A DNA stretch of 64,000 nucleotides, from contig NZ_CABHOL010000021.1 in NCBI RefSeq assembly GCF_902168135.1, forward strand, positions 62,001 through 126,000, in the 5' to 3' direction. Below the pieces are notes generated by a model. The model searched no databases. It saw only the letters and a program-made list of their open reading frames with translations, and was not told the origin of the DNA. Origin of the DNA: an uncultured Fluviicola sp. Its GTDB lineage: Bacteria; Bacteroidota; Bacteroidia; Flavobacteriales_D; Crocinitomicaceae. The translations under genes were made by a program, and so were the position numbers. Below, in pieces: positions 43,531-50,726 of this stretch; position 1 is the stretch's first letter, and the number at the start of each line of letters is the position of its first letter.

Positions 43531-43564
43531 AAAGGAGCGTTTCTGTGAATCGCTCCTTTTTTGT
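43531..43564. terminator. Bidirectional terminator after the PPIase fusion
   Basis: AAAGGAGCG (43531-43539) pairs with CGCTCCTTT (43551-43559) around an 11-base loop, followed by further T residues. It lies between the convergent PPIase and outer-membrane protein genes. Confidence 0.85.
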
Positions 43565-43627
43565 TACGCGGATTTATCTGCTAAATTGATCTTATTCAAC
43601 AAACAATTACATTCGGGAAAACTCTAT

Positions 43628-44287
43628 TTAAGGATGAAGCGGTTCAATTTTGATCACTCCACTTTTTGTTGTCTGTTTTCGGATTTTTGGTTTCAGATGG
43701 ATTCCAGCACAAAAACGCACATAACCATACCATGTTTCAAATGCTCTGTCACTGAGGTCAAACTCGGTCATTGTCAATGCGAACTCTGGTTTCAAAATTA
43801 GATCTATACGCTCTGAAAGCGGAAACCTTCCTCCCAAACCAGCGGCTGGCGTAATAACTACACCCGGAAAATAACTTTCGTAGCGTTGGGAAACTGAAGA
43901 TAAGCCATAAGTACCCTTAACATTTCCCGGAGCCTCTTTCTGTCCGTATCCAATTCCCAGATAAACTCCTGCTTCCGCAAAAAACTTCACTGATTTTTTA
44001 GATGAAAAACGCACCATTGCAGGAACTGATAAAACCCCATAGTGACAGTCACCCTTCGAACCGCCATAACTCTTTTCAGCCCAGGTATGAAAATAATCGA
44101 GTTCCAAACCGGTTTTGAAATTGACGGTCTTATTTTCTCCAAAAAGAATATTAGTTGCAATACCTGCCCCGGGGAAGGCGGTCTCTCCGGTTACGGGATA
44201 ATTTACAGAAGCATGAAATTCCCAACCGGGAGCTTGTGTCCAGGCAGCAAAAGGGATTAAACTAATTATGATAAAGATGGTTTTCAT
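43628..44287 (-). CDS. Outer-membrane beta-barrel protein (paralogue A)
   Basis: A 219-residue protein with a signal peptide (about 1-17) and a mature part of alternating strands with aromatic girdles. This is consistent with a small eight-stranded porin-like (OmpW/OMP_b-brl) barrel. Sequence cues are FKTGLELDYFHTW, FFAEAGVYLGIGYG and the penultimate strand FALTMTEFDL. Unlike its two relatives, it continues about 17 basic residues beyond the last strand (IRKQTTKSGVIKIEPLHP). It is the last gene of the minus-strand GH16 cluster, 24 bases after the first GH16 gene. No specific substrate can be assigned. Confidence 0.75.
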   Translation of the reverse strand: MKTIFIIISLIPFAAWTQAPGWEFHASVNYPVTGETAFPGAGIATNILFGENKTVNFKTGLELDYFHTWAEKSYGGSKGDCHYGVLSVPAMVRFSSKKSVKFFAEAGVYLGIGYGQKEAPGNVKGTYGLSSVSQRYESYFPGVVITPAAGLGGRFPLSERIDLILKPEFALTMTEFDLSDRAFETWYGYVRFCAGIHLKPKIRKQTTKSGVIKIEPLHP

Positions 44288-44311
44288 ATTGTTAAGATTA
44301 ATTTATCGAAG

Positions 44312-45358
44312 CTATTCTTTAGCAGGTCCTTTCTTGTAATAACGGAAATAATCTACTTCCATTGCCTGCGGAAAGTTATCGCTTTCATTGGGATCGTTGT
44401 TGTTTCCATGCTGAACACCCAGGTTGAATCGCACTTGCATTTGTTCGGTGAAGGGCCAGGATTCATTGACTTTGTACTCCAATCCTTCCTGAATCGTATT
44501 GCAATCAGTTGGGTTTCCGTTCTTTGAACTATAGCGGTATAAAACATGTACCTGTTTCCCGTCGATGTACCACACGATCTTGTAATAATCCCATTCCAGG
44601 GTGTAAATGTGATAATCATCGCTGTAATCTGTTTTGGAATTGCCCCAGTTTCCGTAACAAGGATATTGATCATCCGCGCACTGCGAACTGCTGCGATTGA
44701 TACTGTCGCCGTGAATGGTGAAATGCGGATTCTTCGACAGGCGGTTCTTCTTATACCTTCCCATGCAGGTATATTCGTTCCAGAACTCAAAAATATCTAT
44801 TTCGTAATTGTGTTTTCCGTTCTCACCGTTGAACAACCAGAAAGCCGGCCACAACCCTTTCCCCTTCGGGATTTTGATACGCGCTTCGTATTTCCCGTAC
44901 CCAAACATCCGCTGGGATTCGATCCAGGCAGAAGAATACAGGAACGAAGAAGAATCTCTTCCGGGAGGAGTTTTCGACCAGTCCACTACATAGCTCCCCT
45001 TGATTGGATTCGCCTCTTTCCGGGCAATCATCTTCAGGATTCCATTCTCCGTAACAATGTTGTTGGAAATCGGAATTTTGGGATTCGTATTCGTATTGGC
45101 GTACCACACTTTGGAACCGTTCCTTTCAAAATCGAATCCGGCCAAAACTCCCTGGTAAGGAAGTATCCATTCTTTGGATTTTAGTTCTTTTCCGTCAAAG
45201 TTATCTTCAAACTCCAGCACCCACTGCTGATCGTTGCAGGAAACCAGTTCCTTTTGGGTGATTTTAGCATAGGTATTATCGAAACATTGGGAAAAAGCAG
45301 TGTTTCCGCTTACCAAAGCAGACAATGCAAGAACAGCCATCGGTTGAAGCAGTTTCAT
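44312..45358 (-). CDS. Secreted glycoside hydrolase family 16 (laminarinase-like), catalytic domain only
   Basis: A 348-residue secreted enzyme. The signal peptide ends near TAFS, and the rest is a single GH16 beta-jelly-roll. The catalytic motif ExDxxE is seen as EIDIFEFW. Family motifs EDNFDGKELKSKEWI at the start, AWIESQRMFGYGKYEARIKIP and GLWPAFWLFNGE, and LEWDYYKIVWYIDG support the call. GH16 enzymes cut beta-1,3/1,4-glucans or galactans such as laminarin; the exact polymer cannot be read from the sequence. It has no T9SS sorting domain, unlike its neighbour at 46871, so it may stay in the periplasm. Confidence 0.92.
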   Translation of the reverse strand: MKLLQPMAVLALSALVSGNTAFSQCFDNTYAKITQKELVSCNDQQWVLEFEDNFDGKELKSKEWILPYQGVLAGFDFERNGSKVWYANTNTNPKIPISNNIVTENGILKMIARKEANPIKGSYVVDWSKTPPGRDSSSFLYSSAWIESQRMFGYGKYEARIKIPKGKGLWPAFWLFNGENGKHNYEIDIFEFWNEYTCMGRYKKNRLSKNPHFTIHGDSINRSSSQCADDQYPCYGNWGNSKTDYSDDYHIYTLEWDYYKIVWYIDGKQVHVLYRYSSKNGNPTDCNTIQEGLEYKVNESWPFTEQMQVRFNLGVQHGNNNDPNESDNFPQAMEVDYFRYYKKGPAKE

Positions 45359-45527
45359 TCTTTCAGTTTAATTCTATGCTATGAAGATAAAACGAATTAT
45401 TGAATCATTCCGGTTGATCATGCGGTGAAGCGAAAAAGGTTGGATCACAGGATATTCAACCTAACATTTTTTTAGGAGTAATTACCACATAACTTTCAGG
45501 TCTGCACTCACATACATTCTTTTTACC

Positions 45528-46172
45528 TTATTTTAAACGAACACCTACACACAAACGCCCATACGGATAAATGCGTTCATGTGTATCCATAAAAAACAAG
45601 TTCGCTCCAAAATCCGGATGGATAACCAGGTCTAATTTTTCATTCAGTGAAAGTGTTGTTCCGATTCCGGAATTCAAACCAACAGTTCCCAATCCCACGG
45701 GAGCTTTAGTGGTTTTCGTGTGTTGAAAATAAGGTTCGTTATCGGACCCGGTTTCCAGGATATCCGCTGTGTAATATCCAAAAACAACAAATCCTAATCT
45801 TCCCCCTAATTCCAGGAAGATATTCTTCTTTTCGCCAAAATTGATTCTAAGATCTAGAGGAATGGTCAAAGATGTCAGGTAAAAATGCTGATTACTTCTT
45901 GCTTTATCACTTTCGGGAGGAACTACATTATAATCTGTTACGTGAAAACATTCCAACTCAAGACCTGTCCTTGCACCTACCGTTCTGTCCGCCCGGAACA
46001 CATGACTCATTCCTAATCCGCCGCCAAAAAACGCCCGGTCATTTGCACTCAATGGAACACCATGGTTCACTGAAATGTGGAATTCGTTGAAATAATCCTT
46101 GAATGTTTTTTTCTCCTGCGCAAAACAAGAAGTGAAAGAACCAATTAAAGTAATTAAAAGTAACTGTTTCAT
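45528..46172 (-). CDS. Outer-membrane beta-barrel protein (paralogue B)
   Basis: A 214-residue signal-peptide-bearing protein (cut near CFAQ) of predicted small beta-barrel fold. It shares with the next gene upstream the opening DYFNEFHISVNHG / LFNEFHASVNHG, and an almost identical C-terminal segment around LNEKLDLVIHPDFGANLFF and YGRLCVGVRLK. The last strand ends in the expected hydrophobic residue pattern. It begins 10 bases after the stop of paralogue C, so the two are probably co-transcribed. A 169-base gap separates it from the downstream GH16 gene and includes a weak hairpin (45437-45442 with 45457-45462). Function is unknown beyond outer-membrane location. Confidence 0.75.
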   Translation of the reverse strand: MKQLLLITLIGSFTSCFAQEKKTFKDYFNEFHISVNHGVPLSANDRAFFGGGLGMSHVFRADRTVGARTGLELECFHVTDYNVVPPESDKARSNQHFYLTSLTIPLDLRINFGEKKNIFLELGGRLGFVVFGYYTADILETGSDNEPYFQHTKTTKAPVGLGTVGLNSGIGTTLSLNEKLDLVIHPDFGANLFFMDTHERIYPYGRLCVGVRLK

Positions 46173-46182
46173 ATCTATTCGG

Positions 46183-46785
46183 TTATTTCAAATGAATTCC
46201 TAAGCACAAACGTCCATAAAGATTCCCAAACTCCCGATCCAAAGAGATACTTGCTCCCACATCCGGGTGGATTAACAAATCCAGCTTTTCAGTGAGTGGG
46301 ATGCGAGTTCCTATTCCCAATACCGGACCTACAGAGAATCCTGGATTCCAGGAATCCTTAGTAGTTGTTTCCTTCAAAGGCTGAGAATAATCCTTGAGAA
46401 TTCCTCTCTTTTGACCGGCTATCCCTGCCACCAAATTCCCTCCCAATTCAATAAACACCCATTTGATATTGATTCGCATAATGAATGGAATGGTCAAATC
46501 CACATACGAGCAATAATAGTCATAGGGAGAACCAAAATGAGAAGGAGGGTTTGAATACGTCTGATTACTAAAAAACTGGAAATCCAATCCTGTTCTGAAT
46601 GAAATTACTTTATCCGGATGAAAAACATGATTTACTCCGAATCCACCGCCAAAAGAACCATCACCGATTCCATGATTGACGGAAGCGTGAAATTCGTTAA
46701 AGAGCTTATTTAAAGGTTGTTCTTTTTCCTGAGCGTAAGCATCTTGAAAAGTCACCACTAAAAAAATGAATAGTACGATTCTCAT
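46183..46785 (-). CDS. Outer-membrane beta-barrel protein (paralogue C)
   Basis: A 200-residue protein with a signal peptide ending near DAYA, and the same mature layout as paralogue B. Its FRTGLDFQFF, FIELGGNLVAG and LTEKLDLLIHPDVGAS segments each have a counterpart there. The last strand is YGRLCLGIHLK. It is the shortest of the three and precedes paralogue B by 10 bases. The hairpin at 46831-46857 separates it from the upstream GH16-T9SS gene, so it may start a new transcript. Confidence 0.75.
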   Translation of the reverse strand: MRIVLFIFLVVTFQDAYAQEKEQPLNKLFNEFHASVNHGIGDGSFGGGFGVNHVFHPDKVISFRTGLDFQFFSNQTYSNPPSHFGSPYDYYCSYVDLTIPFIMRINIKWVFIELGGNLVAGIAGQKRGILKDYSQPLKETTTKDSWNPGFSVGPVLGIGTRIPLTEKLDLLIHPDVGASISLDREFGNLYGRLCLGIHLK

Positions 46786-46830
46786 AACACAAAATTTAAG
46801 CTCTATTTTTAAAATGATCCTATAACTAGA

Positions 46831-46857
46831 AAAGGTTGGGAAAAATTCCCAACCTTT
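46831..46857 (-). terminator. Hairpin terminator after the GH16-T9SS gene
   Basis: A perfect 12-base stem, AAAGGTTGGGAA (46831-46842) with TTCCCAACCTTT (46846-46857), closes on a 3-base loop 13 bases after the stop codon. No strong U tract follows on the minus strand, so it may be a partial terminator or an mRNA-stabilising hairpin. Confidence 0.65.
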
Positions 46858-46870
46858 AATCTAATTCATA

Positions 46871-48499
46871 TTATTTATTTTTTGTGAATCGTTCCAAATA
46901 AACTTTTCCGCTTTGCTTATTCAAAATTTTAATAAAGTAAGTTCCGGGTGAAAAACTGCTTACATCCAGGTTCATTGCTTCATTCAATTCTCTCGAATCA
47001 CTTAACAAAGATCTACCCTGGCTATCCGTTATTTCAATGGAATTTATACCTCCGGAAGTCAATTCAATCATCAAATGATCGGAAGTTGGATTGGGGTAAA
47101 CTTTTAAAACATCTGAATCGGCTGATAAATCATTCACATCCAAAGAACTATTTTCCTGGATTGCATTTTCGCTAAAGTTATCTGCAATTCTTTCCTGGTT
47201 TTCAGAGTTAACCACTAAAGCCGGGGTCGTATTACAAATGTTCGGATTAATATGAGCCAGAAAATAAGATCCATTCACCGCTTCAAATCCCGGATTTAAC
47301 ACTACTGACGTAGTTGTTGTGATGTCTACTACATAATTACTAGGGACCACCTGATTTGTAACAGTGATGTTTTGATTAACAAAATTATGATACATTTCTT
47401 GATCCAGAGGGAATGAACTTAAAGTTCCATTGGCTATACACGGGCCATTTTGTTTATAATATCTGAAATAATCAATTTCAAATGCTGAAGGAAATGGTGT
47501 AGTTGCATCCGGAGCGTTATTAAACCCTATATTTTGGTTCTTTGGATTTGAGTTACCGTATTGCATTGCAAAATTAAAACGTACCTGCATTCGGTCGGTT
47601 TTAGGCCAGGATTCATTTGCCCAGTAAGATACATCTTCTTCAGCCGTATTACAACCTACTGGTTGAGTTTGCCCACCCAGTAAATCTATTGTGTTATATC
47701 GATACATTGTATGAACCAGCGCACCGTCTATATACCAATTTATCCTGTAAAACCCCCATTCTAAAGCAAATACGTGATAATCCGAACTATAATCTACTCC
47801 TCCATTTGACGCACATCCATATAAGTCATAACCACATGAATTAGTATTTCCACCCGGATTCAAGTGATTTGAATGAATGGTAAAGTGAGGATTCTTAGCA
47901 AGCATTGATGGATTATAAGAACCAAAAACACACGTGCTTTCATTCCAAAACTCAAAAACATCTATCTCAGATCTCACCCCACTATGTTCGTCGAAAAGCC
48001 AAAATGAAGGCCAAAACCCTCTGCCTTTTGGTATTTTACAACGAATCTCATACCAACCATATCCAAATTCTTTTTTGGATTCTATCCAACCGGATGAATA
48101 GTCAAATGATGAAGTTGTAAGGGCCCCGCCATTACTCCAATTTTGATAGGTACCGGAAATAGGTGTGCTTTCTTTTCTGGCTATTATTTTAAGATTTCCA
48201 TTTTCAACAACTACATTATCAGAAATGGGTTTTGACGGAGTTGTTCCGGTATTGGCATACCAGTTTTTCCAACCATTAAAATCATAGCCTCCGACAACGC
48301 CCTGATAGGGAAGTATCCATTTTGATGGATCTAAAGAGGATCCATCAAAATTATCTTCAAAATACAATTTCCAATCCATTTCGTTACAAGGAACCGGTGT
48401 AATATTTAAAGTTTCAATATTACTTCCAAAACATTGTGCAAAAAGATTGTTTGAAACGCTTACAAAAAACGTTAACAAAAAAAGCATTAATACTTTCAT
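46871..48499 (-). CDS. GH16 glycoside hydrolase with T9SS type A sorting domain
   Basis: A 542-residue exported enzyme. After a signal peptide (ending NLFA), the GH16 domain (about 25-350) is a close relative of the protein at 44312. It has EDNFDGSSLDPSKWILPYQG, SEIDVFEFWNE as catalytic ExDxxE, GFWPSFWLFDE and LEWGFYRINWYIDG. A linker region (about 355-460) has the NPGFEAVNGSYFLAHI motif often seen before Bacteroidota sorting domains. The C-terminal 80 residues form the type A signal (VYPNPTSDHLMIEL, ITDSQGRSLL, GTYFIKI). It should act at or beyond the cell surface on beta-glucans or galactans. It starts five bases after the tail-fibre-like gene and shares its transcript. Confidence 0.94.
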   Translation of the reverse strand: MKVLMLFLLTFFVSVSNNLFAQCFGSNIETLNITPVPCNEMDWKLYFEDNFDGSSLDPSKWILPYQGVVGGYDFNGWKNWYANTGTTPSKPISDNVVVENGNLKIIARKESTPISGTYQNWSNGGALTTSSFDYSSGWIESKKEFGYGWYEIRCKIPKGRGFWPSFWLFDEHSGVRSEIDVFEFWNESTCVFGSYNPSMLAKNPHFTIHSNHLNPGGNTNSCGYDLYGCASNGGVDYSSDYHVFALEWGFYRINWYIDGALVHTMYRYNTIDLLGGQTQPVGCNTAEEDVSYWANESWPKTDRMQVRFNFAMQYGNSNPKNQNIGFNNAPDATTPFPSAFEIDYFRYYKQNGPCIANGTLSSFPLDQEMYHNFVNQNITVTNQVVPSNYVVDITTTTSVVLNPGFEAVNGSYFLAHINPNICNTTPALVVNSENQERIADNFSENAIQENSSLDVNDLSADSDVLKVYPNPTSDHLMIELTSGGINSIEITDSQGRSLLSDSRELNEAMNLDVSSFSPGTYFIKILNKQSGKVYLERFTKNK

Positions 48500-48504
48500 A
48501 CTCT

Positions 48505-49380
48505 CTACTTTTGCTTCATTTCCTCAATAACTGCCTGCTGCTGTTTCACCTGCTCCTGCAATTGGATCACGTACAAAGTCAATTCTTCAACCTTACGCAG
48601 CAACAAATCATCCATTTGACCTAAAGAGTATCCATTTTCTGCAAATTCTTTGGCTGAAGGAATTTCCGGTAAATGCTTGTTCTCATTGACATAGGATTTC
48701 AACTCTTCCAAAGGCATTAACTTGTAATCCGTTTTGAAAACGTGATCCGAATTTGGTACATCTGCAATTACTTTGACCTTTTCGCAAAGAATTCCTCCGT
48801 TGACCATCAATTTATGGCCTTGGGTATTGACAACGGTACCATCGTATCTTTCAGCAACGCCCATGGTAATTGTTCCGTCGTTTTGAAGAGCGAACATCGC
48901 ACCCTGGTTTCCGCCGCCGTTGGTAAATCGTCTGAAGTAAACATTACCAACAAAATCCATAAAGGTACCTGCACAACAACTTGCTTTGTACATAGTGAAA
49001 ACAGCGTCTGTTGGATTCTCTGCTCCAAATTTAAGTCGGAAATCACTTGGAATAAATACGTCTCCTGCCACATGCAATTTCCCTTGAGGAGCAGTAGTTC
49101 CGATTCCAACATTCCCTGATGTAGGGTCAATGTACATTCGTGTTGCACCGTTTGTCTTTAACGAAAGACCGATTCCGGAGTAGGAATTATAGCCACCTGT
49201 CAGCGAATAAATGTCTTTGTTGAACAAAAACTTAGAGCGATCTGTGTAAATGTGGCCCCAATTTGCATCAGCCGGACCGAGCTGAATGTTTCCATAAGTG
49301 GTTGTAAATGTATTCCATGTTTGAGAACTTGAGAATAAGGCTACTAAACATGGAATCAGTGTTAAAATGGTTTTTTTCAT
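48505..49380 (-). CDS. Secreted tail-fibre-like protein with C-terminal coiled coil
   Basis: A 291-residue exported protein (signal peptide ending about SSSQ). It contains the GNVGIGTTAPQGKLHVAGDVF motif typical of tail-fibre or shaft-like beta-helical surface proteins in Bacteroidota. The C-terminal module has YKLMPLEELKSYV, then KHLPEIPSAKEFAENG and a trimerising coiled coil (about 255-291, LTLYVIQLQEQVKQQQ). No S74 self-cleaving endosialidase motif is visible, though the last module occupies the same place. It is the first gene of the GH16 cluster, five bases upstream of the GH16-T9SS gene. A 12-base inverted repeat sits directly before its start codon. The role may be to display or anchor at the surface; this is inference. 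Confidence 0.8.
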   Translation of the reverse strand: MKKTILTLIPCLVALFSSSQTWNTFTTTYGNIQLGPADANWGHIYTDRSKFLFNKDIYSLTGGYNSYSGIGLSLKTNGATRMYIDPTSGNVGIGTTAPQGKLHVAGDVFIPSDFRLKFGAENPTDAVFTMYKASCCAGTFMDFVGNVYFRRFTNGGGNQGAMFALQNDGTITMGVAERYDGTVVNTQGHKLMVNGGILCEKVKVIADVPNSDHVFKTDYKLMPLEELKSYVNENKHLPEIPSAKEFAENGYSLGQMDDLLLRKVEELTLYVIQLQEQVKQQQAVIEEMKQK

Positions 49381-49419
49381 AGTGATTGTTTTTTTCTAAA
49401 AATAAGTAAAACAATCACT
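49381..49419 (-). promoter_or_regulatory. Inverted repeat abutting the start codon of the GH16-cluster lead gene
   Basis: AGTGATTGTTTT (49381-49392) and AAAACAATCACT (49408-49419) are perfect inverted copies 15 bases apart; the inner arm touches the ATG of the gene at 48505-49380. In the mRNA the hairpin would cover the ribosome-binding region; in DNA it could be an operator. No -7 box is recognised nearby. Confidence 0.6.
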
Positions 49420-49561
49420 CAAACTTGCTTTTCACACACTGATATTGACAATTTAACATTTTGAAAACATTATAACTAAACAGGTAATTTTAGTTAGAAA
49501 AAGATTAATTATTCAGTTAAAGAGCAAACTATGAAATCAAATCAACCAATCCAAACTACAC

Positions 49562-50650
49562 CTATAGTTTATCCCTTAGATCCGTAATCGGTTTTTCATA
49601 AAACTTGTAAATCAATGTTGAAATGAAAAGCGTGAAAAACCAAAACAGTGAATAATAGAGAGCATTTTCCAAGCGTCTGTCAGGTATAAAGTTTTTAGCA
49701 AACACACTAGCAACCAGAGATAAATTCACCAAATACATAGCATAAGAAATGACTGAAATGTAAGTAACAAACCTTCCAATTGCCTGAAATCTAAAGTTCT
49801 TAATGGAATCTGCTTTAGCCAGAAGCAGCGAGGCCCCAAAAGAGGTTACGCAGAAATAAAATGTTTTACTGTAAAAGTCATTCGGCTGCTTCGGTAAATA
49901 GATGTTTAGATAAATCAACGCCAATCCTAATAGAAACAGCCAATTTCTTGCTTTAGAGAAAAACGATCCATGATAGAATTTAACGTATGCCATTAATACT
50001 CCATAACCAATCGCATCCAATCTTGTCAATACTACTTTCCTGAAGTGGACGTCCCACCAAAAACCGTCTACTTCCTGTTCTGAGATCGAAATCCGATAAA
50101 TCACAGGAACAATTAGAAGTAATAAAATGCTCAAAAGGATGGCTGTTCTTTTAGGAATGAATCGCAGAAATATAAAAAGGAATACCGGCAAGAAAATATA
50201 AAACCATTCTTCAATCGATAAGCTCCAGCTTTCCCAGAAAAAATCAGTAAACCCAGTGGCAAAATTCTGAAGAAAAAATAGGAATTCCCAGGTACATTGT
50301 TTCAAATCACCTGAGATAATAGCAAACTTGACAAGCAATACATTTACTCCCAGGATCAGGTAGTAATTCGGCAAGGTCCGAAACCATCTTCTTTTCAGGA
50401 AAGTAAACAACTCTGAGATTCCAAATTTCTCAGTCTTCTCAATATTCTTAATTAGCATTGAACCTATCAGGAATCCGCTAAGAACAAAAAATAATTCTAC
50501 TCCATCGATCAATGGTATTGAAGGAAGAAAGCTGAAGAGATTGCCAGCTAAAAATGATCCGTGTCCTAATACAACAAGAATAATGGCTGTTGCCCGGAAA
50601 AAATCCAGGCCGTAAACGCGGTTGGAATAATCTACCTGTATGAGTTTCAT
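49562..50650 (-). CDS. Acyltransferase-3 family membrane protein
   Basis: About 362 residues with roughly ten transmembrane helices. The first cytoplasmic/membrane segment carries the family motif YGLDFFRATAIILVVLGHGSF, with the conserved Arg and His, and the next loop has VELFFVLSGFLIGSML. WSLSIEEWFYIFLPVFL is a further hallmark. Such proteins O-acetylate or otherwise acylate surface polysaccharides, LPS or peptidoglycan; the acceptor is unknown. I prefer ATG 50650 (MKLIQVDYS) over the ATG at 50716, which adds 22 hydrophilic residues. It lies downstream of ppiD on the same strand, with 76 bases between. Confidence 0.9.
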   Translation of the reverse strand: MKLIQVDYSNRVYGLDFFRATAIILVVLGHGSFLAGNLFSFLPSIPLIDGVELFFVLSGFLIGSMLIKNIEKTEKFGISELFTFLKRRWFRTLPNYYLILGVNVLLVKFAIISGDLKQCTWEFLFFLQNFATGFTDFFWESWSLSIEEWFYIFLPVFLFIFLRFIPKRTAILLSILLLLIVPVIYRISISEQEVDGFWWDVHFRKVVLTRLDAIGYGVLMAYVKFYHGSFFSKARNWLFLLGLALIYLNIYLPKQPNDFYSKTFYFCVTSFGASLLLAKADSIKNFRFQAIGRFVTYISVISYAMYLVNLSLVASVFAKNFIPDRRLENALYYSLFWFFTLFISTLIYKFYEKPITDLRDKL

Positions 50651-50726
50651 GAATTCGAAGGTACGAAAAGGATCCAAAAAAAGGCTGTCATTTCTGACAA
50701 CCTTTCCTTTTTTCACTATAAATCGA

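Noticed and set aside
44546-45184. 212-codon open frame opposite the first GH16 gene
   Set aside because: Antisense shadow of a well-supported GH16 gene.
43628-49380. GH16 cluster considered as a classical polysaccharide-utilisation locus
   Set aside because: No SusC-like TonB receptor, SusD-like lipoprotein or hybrid regulator is present; the barrels are only about 200 residues.
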